Source of the DNA: Thermoproteota archaeon
Lineage (GTDB): Archaea; Thermoproteota; Thermoprotei_A; Sulfolobales; Acidilobaceae
Reading direction: 5' to 3'
Length of the DNA stretch: 64,000 bases
Assembly (NCBI GenBank): GCA_030549835.1
Contig: JAUQQR010000002.1
Location: 16,269 to 80,268 of the forward strand
The translations under genes and the position numbers were made by a program. The notes beneath the pieces were generated by a model, which was not told where the DNA came from, made no database searches, and was given only the letters and a program-made list of their open reading frames with translations. Positions 8,841-16,979 of this stretch are shown piece by piece (the first letter of the stretch is position 1; each line of letters starts with the position of its first letter).

Positions 8841-9443
8841 TTGGGTAAGATGATTGTAGCTGTAGGTAGCTTAAATCCTGTTAAGATTAGGAGTGTATCT
8901 AGGGTCTTATCAAGATTCTATGATGTTGAAGTAAGACCTGTAAGTGTTGAGGTGAGTATTCCTAGGCAGCCTATAGGTATACTTGATGTTCTATTAGGGT
9001 CATTAGAGAGGGCATATAAAAGCTTAGAATTGGTCGAGAGCGCGTCATGGGGTATAGGAATAGAAGCTGGGCCTATAGAGTTTTACTCAAGCTCAGGATT
9101 CTTAGAGGCTCAAGTAGCAGTTATAATTGATAGGTTATGTAGAGTTAGTGTAGGTTTAAGCCCCTCTTTTGAGTTAAGACCTGAGATTGTAAAGTTAATG
9201 GTATCAGGGGTAGAGCTATCACAAGTAGAAGTAATACCAAGAGGTTTAGGTGATATAGGTGAACATATAGGGTATATAGGGTATGTAACTAGAGGGTATA
9301 TTACCAGACAGGTATTAACAGAGATGGCCATAGCTATGGCACTAACTCCTAGGCTTCAAAATGCTGAGTGGCTAATGGATATTAATACTTTATTGTCAAA
9401 TATGAATATAATTAAGAGATATGAATGCTTTAATCATATTTAA
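8841..9443 (+). CDS. DUF84 inosine/xanthosine triphosphatase
   Basis: House-cleaning NTPase of the YjjX/DUF84 family that hydrolyses non-canonical ITP/XTP. The N-terminal signature VAVGSLNPVKI (residues 5-15) and the middle WGIGIEAGP motif are typical; a GLGDIGEHIGYIGYVTRG loop follows near 135-153. 200 residues against about 170-190 for the family. The frame opens with a TTG at 8841, but an ATG at 8850 starts directly at the conserved strand and is the more natural start. Single gene. Confidence 0.85.
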   Translation: MGKMIVAVGSLNPVKIRSVSRVLSRFYDVEVRPVSVEVSIPRQPIGILDVLLGSLERAYKSLELVESASWGIGIEAGPIEFYSSSGFLEAQVAVIIDRLCRVSVGLSPSFELRPEIVKLMVSGVELSQVEVIPRGLGDIGEHIGYIGYVTRGYITRQVLTEMAIAMALTPRLQNAEWLMDINTLLSNMNIIKRYECFNHI

Positions 9444-9473
9444 TGATTGATATCTCCTAGACTCTCATGATTA

Positions 9474-9558
9474 TGCGGGGGGTGGGATTTGAACCCACGC
9501 AGGCCTACGCCATCGGGTCCTGAGCCCGACCCCTTTGTCCAGGCTCGGGCACCCCCGC
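9474..9558 (-). tRNA. tRNA-Leu (anticodon CAG)
   Basis: The minus strand folds into a class II tRNA of 85 nt: acceptor GCGGGGG pairs with CCCCCGC, the anticodon loop is CTCAGGA giving anticodon CAG, a long variable arm follows, and the T arm is GTGGG-TTCAAAT-CCCAC. CCA is not encoded (the discriminator A is followed by TAA). No intron. It lies between the DUF84 gene and secY and is transcribed away from secY. Confidence 0.95.
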
Positions 9559-9619
9559 GTCCTTTCTACTATATTCTAGTTAAGATTTTAAGTCTTCTAT
9601 AGTAGTATGTTCTATTTGG

Positions 9620-11002
9620 TTGGTGCTGGAGGCTATGGTTGATTTTATTGGTGTTCTTGCTGGTATTGCTGAGAGGCTTCCAAGTGTTAGTAAGCCTGCT
9701 CCTAGGCCTACTCTTTATAGGAGGCTTATGTTAACTGGTATAGTTCTCGTTATATACTTTATAATGGCTAATATACCTCTCTATGGTATCCCTGAGCAGG
9801 ATGTTACGACTGAGTTTACTCTTTTAAGGATAATTTTTGCTAGTAGTGCTGGTAGTCTTATGGAGCTAGGTATTGGGCCTATAGTTACTGCTGGTTTAAT
9901 CCTCCAGGTTCTTGTTGGTGCTAAGATTGTAAGAATAGATTTAACTAAGCCTGATGATAGGAGGAAGTTTACTGGAGCTCAGAAAACTCTATCTATACTA
10001 TTTGCTTTTCTTGAAGCTTCAGCTTTTGTATTAGGCAAGAGGTACTGGATTGGTACTGGTGAGACTCCAACATACACTATTATGGCCATAGTTATACTTC
10101 AGTTAACTTTTGGGGCAGTCTTAGTAATATACTTCGATGAACTTATACAGAAAGGTTGGGGTATTGGGAGTGCTGTTAGCCTATTTATACTAGCTGGTGT
10201 AGCTCAGGGTGTTATTTGGAGTTTCCTAGGCTATATCCCGGGCATAGTAGCTTACGGTCTCATACCAGCTCTTATAATAGAGAGGAGCGCTATACTATTA
10301 GCTAGGCCTAACGCCTTCCCAGATATTACAGGAGCGCTAGCTACTATATCAATGATACTCCTCCTAGCATACCTTCAAGCTATGAGAGTTGAGATTCCAG
10401 TAGCATCTCCTAGGTTTAGAGGTATTAGGAGTAGGATTCCACTCCAATTCATATATGTTACTAACATACCCATACTACTAGTTGGTATCTTAGTAGCTAA
10501 CCTACAACTAGTACAAGGTATACTTAGAGACTTTCTAGGCCCTACACATAATGTATACCAGTTATACTCAACAGCACTATACTATATAACACCACCACGA
10601 GGAATAATAGAGACTTCTCTAGATCCCCTTAGGACATTAACATTCGCTATATCATGGACTATAATGGCTATAGTATTCGGTCTACTATGGGTTGAGATAG
10701 CAGGACTTAATCCTAGAGAACAAGCTGAGAAACTTGTGAAGAGTGGACTAGAAATACCAGGCTTTAGGAGGAGTCCTAAGTCTGTTGAGGTTGAGTTATC
10801 CCAGTATATATATCCGCTAGCACTACTTAGTAGTATCCTAGTAGCTGTAATAGTTATAGTAGCAGATATTTTAGGTGCTTACGGCACGGGGACAGGATTA
10901 CTATTAGCTGTTGGAATAGTTAACCAATACTATGCACTCATACTTAGAGAAAGGGCTTTAGAGGCATACCCACTAATAAAGAGGATACTAGGAGAGGAGT
11001 AA
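9620..11002 (+). CDS. secY: Preprotein translocase subunit SecY (Sec61 alpha)
   Basis: Core channel of the Sec translocon in the cytoplasmic membrane; ten helices can be followed, the first at about residues 34-56 of the long reading. Archaeal landmarks are the N-terminal LYRRLMLTGIVLVIYF, the plug-region text IPLYGIPEQD, and PVASPRFRGIRSRIPLQFIY before a middle helix. Candidate starts are TTG 9620, GTG 9623 and ATG 9635; the ATG has GGAGG just 5' of it and is preferred. First gene of a cluster secY-adkA-DUF106-L34e-cmk-L14e, the standard archaeal order; adkA overlaps by one base (TAATG). Confidence 0.95.
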   Translation: MVLEAMVDFIGVLAGIAERLPSVSKPAPRPTLYRRLMLTGIVLVIYFIMANIPLYGIPEQDVTTEFTLLRIIFASSAGSLMELGIGPIVTAGLILQVLVGAKIVRIDLTKPDDRRKFTGAQKTLSILFAFLEASAFVLGKRYWIGTGETPTYTIMAIVILQLTFGAVLVIYFDELIQKGWGIGSAVSLFILAGVAQGVIWSFLGYIPGIVAYGLIPALIIERSAILLARPNAFPDITGALATISMILLLAYLQAMRVEIPVASPRFRGIRSRIPLQFIYVTNIPILLVGILVANLQLVQGILRDFLGPTHNVYQLYSTALYYITPPRGIIETSLDPLRTLTFAISWTIMAIVFGLLWVEIAGLNPREQAEKLVKSGLEIPGFRRSPKSVEVELSQYIYPLALLSSILVAVIVIVADILGAYGTGTGLLLAVGIVNQYYALILRERALEAYPLIKRILGEE

Positions 11003-11619
11003 TGGGCTATCTAAGGAATAGCTTTAAAGTAGTAATAGTAACTGGAGTTCCAGGTGTTGGTAAGACAACTGTGTTATCACACTTATCTAAGATAGCAAGT
11101 AGTAGAGACATGAAGATGATAATAGTAAATTTTGGTGATTTCATGACTGAAACAGCTATGGGAGAAGGGATTATTAAGAGTAGAGATGAGCTTAGAAGAC
11201 TACCATTAAGGAAACAGTTAGAGCTCCAGTCGCTAGCTGCATATAGAATAATTGAGTATGCTAGTAGAGAGTTAGGTAATGAAGGTATCCTAGTTATCGA
11301 TACACACGCTATAGTTAAAACACCTGCAGGCTACTTACCGGGACTTCCAGGATATGTTCTTGATAAGCTTAAACCAGATACTATTGTTGTTATAGAAGCT
11401 GAGCCAGAGATTATAGTTGAGAGGCAAGCTAGAGATAAGGGGAGGTATAGAGCTGACTTTGGTGGTATAGAAGGTGTTAGAAGTCTATTAAGCTATGCTA
11501 GGACTGCTGCTATAGCTAGCTCTATAAGTTATGCCTCAACAGTACTAATAGTATATAATAGAGAGGGGGAGCCTGAGGCTGCAGCCCTCGAGATTCTAAA
11601 AGCCTTAGAGGCTTTATGA
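11002..11619 (+). CDS. adkA: Archaeal-type adenylate kinase
   Basis: Converts ATP + AMP to 2 ADP. P-loop GVPGVGKT at residues 15-22, then VNFGDFM and the AMP-binding RDELRRLPLRKQLELQ, and ERQARDKGRYRADFGG of the lid. These are hallmarks of the archaeal AdkA family, distinct from bacterial Adk. 205 residues, slightly longer than the usual 195 at the N-terminus (a few residues before the strand). Start ATG overlaps the secY stop by one base, so translation is probably coupled. Confidence 0.92.
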   Translation: MGYLRNSFKVVIVTGVPGVGKTTVLSHLSKIASSRDMKMIIVNFGDFMTETAMGEGIIKSRDELRRLPLRKQLELQSLAAYRIIEYASRELGNEGILVIDTHAIVKTPAGYLPGLPGYVLDKLKPDTIVVIEAEPEIIVERQARDKGRYRADFGGIEGVRSLLSYARTAAIASSISYASTVLIVYNREGEPEAAALEILKALEAL

Positions 11620-11622
11620 GGA

Positions 11623-12051
11623 ATGGATCCATTACCCCTAATAGCTGTACTACTATCTATCTCAGCACTATATACTGCCGGTTTCATATATAGGCTTATA
11701 TATCCATACGAGGATGTGAGGAGAGCTCTAGAAGTAGCTTCAGAGTATAGGTCTATATCAGCATATATTAGGAGTAAGAGGGCTGTAAGGAAGCTTAAAT
11801 CCATAGAGCCAGAGTATAGGAGAGCTAGGGGTTTAATTATTAAAAGTATCTTTATTAAGTTCATGCTTATAACACTACTCTATATTACCACAGCTTTTAT
11901 GATAGTAATACTTAAGCCTATAGTAGAGGTTCCATTCTATATCCCACTAATAGTCATCCAGTATGAAGGCTCATACTATATGCCCATGCTATACCTCTAC
12001 TTCATATCATTCATATACGGTATGCTACTATTCAGAGAGCTATTAATGTAG
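11623..12051 (+). CDS. DUF106 YidC/Oxa1/EMC3-like membrane insertase component
   Basis: 142 residues with a short exterior N-terminus, a first helix at about 4-26, a charged helical hairpin (VRRALEVASEYRSISAYIRSKRAVRKLKS...EPEYRRARG, split here) and two further helices at about 74-97 and 114-137. This is the layout of archaeal DUF106, a reduced member of the YidC/Oxa1 superfamily proposed to assist membrane-protein insertion. Position directly behind secY-adkA (3 bp gap) is the conserved archaeal place for it. Function is from family knowledge; no catalytic residues are expected. Confidence 0.82.
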   Translation: MDPLPLIAVLLSISALYTAGFIYRLIYPYEDVRRALEVASEYRSISAYIRSKRAVRKLKSIEPEYRRARGLIIKSIFIKFMLITLLYITTAFMIVILKPIVEVPFYIPLIVIQYEGSYYMPMLYLYFISFIYGMLLFRELLM

Positions 12052-12101
12052 AGAGTGCTTTTAAGTTTTTATGTTTATGTCTAGAGAATTAGGGGTTGCA
12101 T

Positions 12102-12377
12102 ATGGTTAGACCAGGTCTTAGAGTTAGGAGTATTAGGAGAGTTTATAGGAGAGCGCCTAGTGGTAGAGTAGTTATTCACTTTGAGGAGAAACGGCCGGGG
12201 AAACCTATTTGTAGTAATTGTGGTAAACCTCTAGGCGGAGTCCCCAAGCTTAAACATGTAGAGTTGAGGAAGCTTAGTAAGTCTAAGAAGAGACCTAATA
12301 GACCATATGGTGGTACTCTTTGCTCTACATGCCTATCGAGGCTAATAACGAGGGCGGTGTTAAGAGAGGCCCATTAA
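12102..12377 (+). CDS. rpl34e: Ribosomal protein L34e
   Basis: Large-subunit protein; begins MVRPGLRVRSIRRVYRRAP and carries two CxxC zinc-binding pairs (CSNC near 36-39 and CSTC near 77-80). The reading frame extends back to a TTG at 12096, but homologues start at MVRPG, hence ATG 12102. 91 residues, normal for archaea. Its 3' end overlaps the reading frame of cmk. Confidence 0.93.
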   Translation: MVRPGLRVRSIRRVYRRAPSGRVVIHFEEKRPGKPICSNCGKPLGGVPKLKHVELRKLSKSKKRPNRPYGGTLCSTCLSRLITRAVLREAH

Positions 12378-12922
12378 TAGTAATATCTGGATCCCCAGGT
12401 TCAGGTAAGTCTACATATGCTAGGAGGCTAGCCGAGGATTTCAATTTAACCTATTACAGTTCAGGAGCTATATTTAGGTCTATAGCTAGAGAGTTAGGTA
12501 TCAGCCTAGTAGAGCTTAATAAGAGAGCTGAGGAGAGTATTGATATAGATGTAATGGTTGAAGCCAAAACATTAGAGTTAGCTAGTAGAGGTAATATTGT
12601 AATTGATAGTCATATAGCAGCATGGATACTAGCCAGTATAGCAGACATACTCATCTACGTTAAAGCACCCCTACATATTAGAGCTCAGAGGGTAGCAGGT
12701 AGAGATAATATTAGCTACTCTAAAGCGTTAGAGGATATAGTAGATAGAGAATTAAGCCACTGGACTAGATTCATGAAATACTATGGCATAGATACACTAG
12801 ACCTATCAATATTCCACCTAGTAATAGACACAAGCATATATAGTATAGAAGAAGCATACAACATAATAAAACTAGCAGTAAAACAGAGACTAGAGAAACT
12901 AGGGCACACTAAAAGCTTATAG
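12329..12922 (+). CDS. cmk: Cytidylate kinase
   Basis: Phosphorylates CMP/dCMP with ATP. P-loop GSPGSGKST, then YYSSGAIFRSIARELG (substrate region) and DSHIAAWI. In the long version (ATG 12329, 197 residues) about 49 bp overlap L34e and the protein has a 15-residue N-terminal tail not expected in this family. Homologues start right at the strand before the P-loop; in this frame that position is an ATA (12377-12379) that overlaps the L34e stop as TAATA, giving 181 residues. Which start is used is open; see the finding on ATA starts. Confidence 0.88.
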   Translation: MPIEANNEGGVKRGPLIVISGSPGSGKSTYARRLAEDFNLTYYSSGAIFRSIARELGISLVELNKRAEESIDIDVMVEAKTLELASRGNIVIDSHIAAWILASIADILIYVKAPLHIRAQRVAGRDNISYSKALEDIVDRELSHWTRFMKYYGIDTLDLSIFHLVIDTSIYSIEEAYNIIKLAVKQRLEKLGHTKSL

Positions 12923-12958
12923 GAGGCTAAAAATAACTCTAAACCATAGGTGGAAATA

Positions 12959-13255
12959 TTGCCGGCTATAGAAATAGGGAGAATATGTGTTAAACTTAGA
13001 GGAAGAGAAGCTGGAAGGAAATGCGTAATAGTAGATATAATCGATGAAAACTTCATAGTAATAACAGGACCAAAGAACTTAACAGGAGTCAGAAGAAGAC
13101 AAGTAAACATAAAGCACATAGAGCCATTAGATAAAAAAATAAACATAAGTAAAAAAGCAAGCGATGAAGAAGTAATCAAAGCCATAAAAGAAGCCAACCT
13201 AGAAGAATATATGAAACTTCCAATTCCCATTAGGGAGTATCTTAGTAAAAGATAG
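12959..13255 (+). CDS. rpl14e: Ribosomal protein L14e
   Basis: Typical N-terminus MPAIEIGRICVKLRGREAGRKC (first residues shown) with KOW-like fold, and VRRRQVNIKHIEPLDKKI. The frame is open from a GTG at 12950, but homologues start at MPAIE, which is the TTG at 12959 with AGGTGG about 7 bp upstream. The last ten residues (LPIPIREYLSKR) are unusual and are encoded by a copy of the hairpin repeat that also fills the gap downstream, suggesting the repeat has replaced the native 3' end. truB/cbf5, the usual next gene, is absent. Confidence 0.9.
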   Translation: MPAIEIGRICVKLRGREAGRKCVIVDIIDENFIVITGPKNLTGVRRRQVNIKHIEPLDKKINISKKASDEEVIKAIKEANLEEYMKLPIPIREYLSKR

Positions 13256-13580
13256 TGAGCTAACGGTTAATCATCATGAGCATCTTTCTATTCCCATTAG
13301 GGGATATCGGGACTCCCATCTAGTTTTATCTGGGAAGCATATATAACAGGCTGATATAGCCTTAAATTCTTCGGATGATAACTAAGAAAAACCAATAATA
13401 ATATTAAATATTTAAACTCTGAATAGTAATAGTTTAAGACTGGTTATCCTCCCTAAAGGGGCCTATATATAAGGGCGATGACAAAGCCCCTAATGGGGGA
13501 AATAAGAAAGATTAGGAAGGAGCCTAAAGTATTTCCCTAAAGGGAATAGAAAATAAAGGCGATAGAAAGATTTTCTACTA
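13216..13580. repeat. Cluster of five CCCTAA(A/T)GGG hairpin repeats
   Basis: The palindromic core occurs at 13226-13235 and 13290-13302 as ATTCCCATTAGGG (the first at the end of rpl14e) and in the opposite sense at 13451-13460, 13488-13497 and 13535-13544. Copies two and five share TTTCTATTCCC(A/T)TTAGGG when put in one orientation; copies three and five share a longer unit that goes on to ATAA(G/A)GGCGAT and AAAG about 30 bp later. Spacings are 67, about 160, 37 and 47 bp, too irregular for an active CRISPR array. Worn CRISPR, small-RNA cluster or tandem hairpin element are all possible. No gene lies in 13256-13597. Confidence 0.55.
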
Positions 13581-13597
13581 GTGGTTAGGGGGGTTTA

Positions 13598-13780
13598 GTG
13601 GTGTTTGGTAGGGTTAGGGGTGTGGTGGCTGCGTGGCGTAGGATATTATTGTTGTCTAGGAGGCCTGATAGAGAGGAGTATATCCAACTACTTAGGTTGA
13701 CTTTTATAGGTTTTGTTTTAATTGGTGTTATTGGTTATATGATTCATATGATATATATTCTATTAACTATTCAGAGGTGA
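13598..13780 (+). CDS. secE: Protein translocase subunit SecE (Sec61 gamma)
   Basis: 60 residues: amphipathic N-terminal helix with LLLSRRPDREEYIQLLRLT and one membrane helix at about 35-56 (FIGFVLIGVIGYMIHMIYILL). This is the archaeal single-span SecE clamp of the Sec channel. GTG start; two GTG codons in tandem leave one residue of doubt. The stop overlaps the start of spt5 by four bases (GTGA), so the two are co-translated, the usual archaeal pairing. Confidence 0.9.
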   Translation: MVFGRVRGVVAAWRRILLLSRRPDREEYIQLLRLTFIGFVLIGVIGYMIHMIYILLTIQR

Positions 13781-14241
13781 TTGGTGTGGAGTCTAGTAGT
13801 GTTAAGTCTAGGTTTTACTCAGTACACGTTACTGGGGGGATGGAGGTTAGGGTAGCACTAATACTAGGAGAGAGAGCTAGGAGTATGGGCTTAGATGTTA
13901 GGAGTATAGTAGTCCCTCCTGAGACTAAGGGGTATATTATAGTAGAGGTAGGGGATCCTGGAGCAATATACTATCTCATGAGGGGTATAAGGCATGTTAA
14001 GAGGAAGAGGCCTGTACAAGTTAAAGAAGAAGATGTATTAAAGCTAGCTAAACCAGTAGTAGAAATACCTAAAATATCGAAGGGGCAAGTAATAGAGGTT
14101 ATAGGTGGACCATTTAAGGGCATGAAGGGTAGAGTATTAGAGGTTTATGAGGCTAGAAAAGAGGTTGATATAACACTACTAGAATCAGATTATAGAATGG
14201 TAGTAACAATACCAATAGAGCTCGTGAAACCAATATCTTAA
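13777..14241 (+). CDS. spt5: Transcription elongation factor Spt5 (NusG-like)
   Basis: Binds the RNA polymerase clamp and keeps it processive. NGN domain at about residues 11-95 (FYSVHVTGGMEVRVALIL to AIYYLMRGIRHVKR) followed by a KOW domain at 105-150 (KGQVIEVIGGPFKGMKGRV). 154 residues, normal length for archaeal Spt5. GTG start inside the secE stop; a second GTG three codons on is an alternative. Confidence 0.93.
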   Translation: MIGVESSSVKSRFYSVHVTGGMEVRVALILGERARSMGLDVRSIVVPPETKGYIIVEVGDPGAIYYLMRGIRHVKRKRPVQVKEEDVLKLAKPVVEIPKISKGQVIEVIGGPFKGMKGRVLEVYEARKEVDITLLESDYRMVVTIPIELVKPIS

Positions 14242-14257
14242 AACTAACATTATGGAA

Positions 14258-14487
14258 GCATTACTAGGTTTTATCCTCTACTTAAAGCTAGCTATAGCAT
14301 CCTCTACGGGCTACCCTTGACTTCATAATTCGAGATCCTCTTGCCTCTCTGAGGCTATTCTTTGGGGGGAGCTTTCATTTATAACCTCATAACTCTCTCA
14401 CTAGGTAGCTCTCAGCATTAGAGATAGTAGAGTTAATATATAAGCTTCTCTCTACACACAAACAGCTACATTAGGCGGGGAGGAGGT
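14258..14487. repeat. Transposon-derived repeat ending in GGCGGGGAGGAGGTCAG
   Basis: The block GGGGGGAGCTTTCATTTATAA (one base trimmed: positions about 14376-14396) and the following AGCTCTCAGCATTA at 14410-14423 recur at 34.77-34.83 kb, and the second block also at 5.95 kb. The right end GGCGGGGAGGAGGTCAG at about 14474-14490 matches the GGGCGGGGAGGAGGTC that ends the hairpin at 25.82 kb. Together they look like an internally deleted TnpB-type element whose end has run into the 3' end of the neighbouring gene. Confidence 0.5.
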
Positions 14488-14998
14488 CAGCTCTTCTCTT
14501 ATACATGGTTTTATATTCTTTAGCTAGTTCTTTGGCATTTTCTATAAGTCTCCTTATATTAATCCAGTGTCCCCCTTCCCAGTATACTTTACTACACTTT
14601 GTACATATATAGAATGTGTTATATGAGGCTAGGGCTTGTGGTGGTACTCTATCCTTAACTCTGTTTTTATCATTTGTCTTCTCTAGTACCCCGTTACACT
14701 CTGGGCATCTACTCTTATCTGGGTCTACGCTTATATTAATCTTAGCTTTTACTGCTACTTCAGCTATCTTCTCTCTAGTATCTATAGACTCTACTAGGAT
14801 TACCTTAGCTAAGGCTTTCCTAGCTTTTATATAGAGGCTTTTATCTCTAGTAATTATTACTCTATCTCCTAGTAATGCAATCTCTATAATCTGCTTATCA
14901 TTATAGTTATCAGAGTATACAGTATCGTATCCCATAATCCTAAGCCATCTAGCTAGGTCTCCGAGCATTGTATCAACTACAAACTTAATATTCTCCAC
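14471..14998 (-). CDS. Mut7-C (DUF82) PIN-like RNase with zinc ribbon
   Basis: Residues 1-85 have the Mut7-C signature FVVDTMLGDLARWLRIMGYD and VIITRDKSL, carrying the acidic residues of a PIN-like nuclease; residues 98-140 hold a zinc ribbon (CPEC and CTKC). 175 residues, a normal length. Substrate in archaea is not established. The last residues, RRADLLPA, are encoded antisense to the GGCGGGGAGGAGGTCAG transposon end, so the original C-terminus was probably replaced by insertion. ATG start; a TATA-like stretch (TAAGTTAAACTTAAATAA) lies about 25 bp upstream. Confidence 0.83.
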   Translation of the reverse strand: MENIKFVVDTMLGDLARWLRIMGYDTVYSDNYNDKQIIEIALLGDRVIITRDKSLYIKARKALAKVILVESIDTREKIAEVAVKAKINISVDPDKSRCPECNGVLEKTNDKNRVKDRVPPQALASYNTFYICTKCSKVYWEGGHWINIRRLIENAKELAKEYKTMYKRRADLLPA

Positions 14999-15001
14999 AT
15001 T

Positions 15002-15512
15002 AATACTCCCCTCATATGACTATAAGTTAAACTTAAATAACTACTAGTATCAAGGGGGTGTTTCTTCTTAATTTTTCTAGGAAATGTTTATAAGCTTTGA
15101 TTTCCTGATCTAATTTAGAAAGCGATGTGATCATTGCTCCAAGCCGCTCAGAGCTAAAACTAGATGGGAGCTCCTGTGCTGTTGGCTCAACAGCCACTCA
15201 TGACTACATGTGGGCAAGGTGGAAGTCCCCAGATGTGACAATGAATGAAAATAAAATGAAAATCTAGGGGCAAATTGTATATTAGTAGAATGCAATACCC
15301 ATAAACTCTACCACATCACCCCCCGCTCTAAACGGCGAGGTTTCCCTGGTTATAGATACATTCCTAAGCTAATACATGGAAATTAATATGGTAGAATAGT
15401 TTTCTAGTAGATATATATTCTAAGGCTAATAGACTTAGTTAAATAAGAACTCCGAAAATATTCGGGGTTAGATTTATGACTATGTATAATATAAAATATA
15501 TATGTAGGGCAG
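15002..15512. other. Gene-free 511-bp gap with transposon debris
   Basis: No convincing reading frame. A short AT-rich part (15060-15125) resembles weakly the repeats at 5.7 and 17.0 kb (TTTATAAGCTTT). Plus-strand 15180-15245 could encode a tail-like fragment with MWARWKSPD. A GC hairpin lies at 15313-15352 (listed separately). The promoter for the next gene is probably the AATATAAAATATATA stretch at about 15486-15501. Confidence 0.4.
15313..15352 (-). ncRNA. Solitary hairpin resembling the 3' end of a TnpB guide RNA
   Basis: On the minus strand the sequence reads GGGAAACCTCGCCGTTTAGA then GCGGGGGGTGATG. CCTCGC pairs with GCGGGG (six pairs, one T-G) around the loop CGTTTAGA. A GAAACC(T/C)CG..TTTAG..CGGGG hairpin followed by a purine-rich end is what IS200/IS605/IS607 right ends look like and forms the 3' part of the omega-RNA. 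No tnpB is beside it. Whether it is transcribed cannot be told. Confidence 0.4.
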
Positions 15513-16400
15513 GTGTTAGAATTGAAGGATACTATTAAGTTAGGTGTTAATATACCTCTCTTCGTCATAGGTACTCTAGTAGTTGGGTTTGGAGCATTTA
15601 TTGGGATTATCGGAATTTGGGGTTATTTCGCTAGGGGCATTATTAGCCCTGAGTGGATTAAGATTAGTCATGGTCATATTGCTTGGTGGGGAGTATTAGT
15701 TCTCATAGCCTCAGTTATTCTACCCAGTCTTAATGTTAAGAGTTGGTTTAAGAGTATTGTATTAATTGGTACCGCGCTAGCTCCCTTGGTGTGGGGTGTA
15801 GGATTTTACTTATATTATGCTAGAGATATTAGTGCAGCAATGTATCTATTACCTATAAGTGAGGCGGTTCTCTTCATAATCCTCTTAGCAGTTGCTCTTG
15901 TAGCTTCTGGTTTTAGATTGTCATTCATAACTACAGAGGAGGTCACGAAGGGTAGATTCGAATTAATTACTAATATTGAAATTCCTAGGAGGATATTCAT
16001 AGTACCAACTATAGTAGCTATCCTAGGAGTACTTGTAGGTTTCTATATAACTTCAACTTTTAGAGTAGCTCATAAGCCTATAGAGCCTGCTGCCCTTGTG
16101 CAATTCCATACACATACAGTCATCCTAAGTGCTAGTGCTGTAATAATGCTTCTATTATTGAGGATTCTTAATGTTGAAGATAGAGTATTTAATATTGCTG
16201 TTAGGATATCTCAAGTTGCACTTCCACTAGTATTTCTAGGCTTACTATTATTCAATATAGCTAAAATACACTCACTAGTATGGGTTATACCAGCAGGTAT
16301 ATACTACCTACTACCAATTGCAGTATTCCTAGCATCTATAGGGTTAATTAAGAGTAAACCAGTAGATATACCATACCATCCAGCAATGAAAACATCATAG
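15513..16400 (+). CDS. Polytopic membrane protein with His-x-His motifs, first of a pair
   Basis: 295 residues with about eight membrane helices. Histidines sit inside or at the edge of helices: SHGHIAWWG (about 53-61), QFHTHTVIL (about 196-204) and KIHSLVWV (about 250). Such spacing is reminiscent of heme-binding membrane enzymes such as the heme-copper/NO-reductase superfamily (HGH..FG in NorB), but I cannot match it to a defined subunit, so the family stays open. GTG start with AGGG nearby. The stop TAG overlaps an ATA that is the likely start of the next gene (ATAG), so both should form one complex. Confidence 0.55.
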   Translation: MLELKDTIKLGVNIPLFVIGTLVVGFGAFIGIIGIWGYFARGIISPEWIKISHGHIAWWGVLVLIASVILPSLNVKSWFKSIVLIGTALAPLVWGVGFYLYYARDISAAMYLLPISEAVLFIILLAVALVASGFRLSFITTEEVTKGRFELITNIEIPRRIFIVPTIVAILGVLVGFYITSTFRVAHKPIEPAALVQFHTHTVILSASAVIMLLLLRILNVEDRVFNIAVRISQVALPLVFLGLLLFNIAKIHSLVWVIPAGIYYLLPIAVFLASIGLIKSKPVDIPYHPAMKTS

Positions 16401-16957
16401 CATTTGCAACACTAGTACTTCTAGTGTTAATTGCAACAGGAGCATACATAGCTTTAAAGTGGGATACTACACCAGAAGTCACAGTTACATTCAGGCAGGA
16501 GGCTTTTCCACATGTAGGCCCATACTATGATCCAGAAAAGGGATATCCTGGAACAGCACCTGCGAGAAATACGCCTAGAGGCTTAGAGAATCTACACTAT
16601 AGTCCCGGTAGCTGGTTACATGTAGCACTAATGTGGCTAGTAGGCTTAACATTATTGTCTGCTAGCGGTGTATTCACAAATATACTAAATAAGCCTGGCC
16701 TACTATACCTATTCGCTATAACCATACCATTAGCACCATTCTTTAATGCCTTAGGAAGATACTTAGCATGGGCACCATATCTAGGCCCAGCAGCTCTAGC
16801 ACTACAAATAGAAGAACCAATGTTCCCAGGGGCACCTGGAGGAATTGGAGCACTATGGTACGCAGGCCACCCACTCAAAGCATTCAATATACTAGCATTA
16901 GTAATACTAGGTATAGCATTAATATACATAATCAGCAAGAAAACAGAAAAGACCTAA
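16397..16957 (+). CDS. Membrane protein, second of the His-rich pair; apparent ATA start
   Basis: The frame has GTG at 16424, but that would cut the first membrane helix in half. The frame is open back to the preceding stop, and an ATA-GCA at 16397-16402 overlapping that stop (ATAG) gives a complete signal-anchor helix (IAFATLVLLVLIATGAYIAL). No ATG/GTG/TTG lies between. The rest has an extracellular loop with FPHVGPYYDPEKGYPG, then about four helices, with histidines in SWLHVALMW and YAGHPLKAF. 186 residues from ATA. A -1 frameshift joining it to the previous gene is the alternative. Function unknown. Confidence 0.5.
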   Translation: MAFATLVLLVLIATGAYIALKWDTTPEVTVTFRQEAFPHVGPYYDPEKGYPGTAPARNTPRGLENLHYSPGSWLHVALMWLVGLTLLSASGVFTNILNKPGLLYLFAITIPLAPFFNALGRYLAWAPYLGPAALALQIEEPMFPGAPGGIGALWYAGHPLKAFNILALVILGIALIYIISKKTEKT

Positions 16958-16979
16958 ACATCTCTCTTTCCTAAACTTT

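Noticed and set aside
13216..13580. Active CRISPR array
   Set aside because: Repeat cores are in both orientations, spacing ranges from 37 to 160 bp, repeats vary too much, and there are no cas genes in the window.
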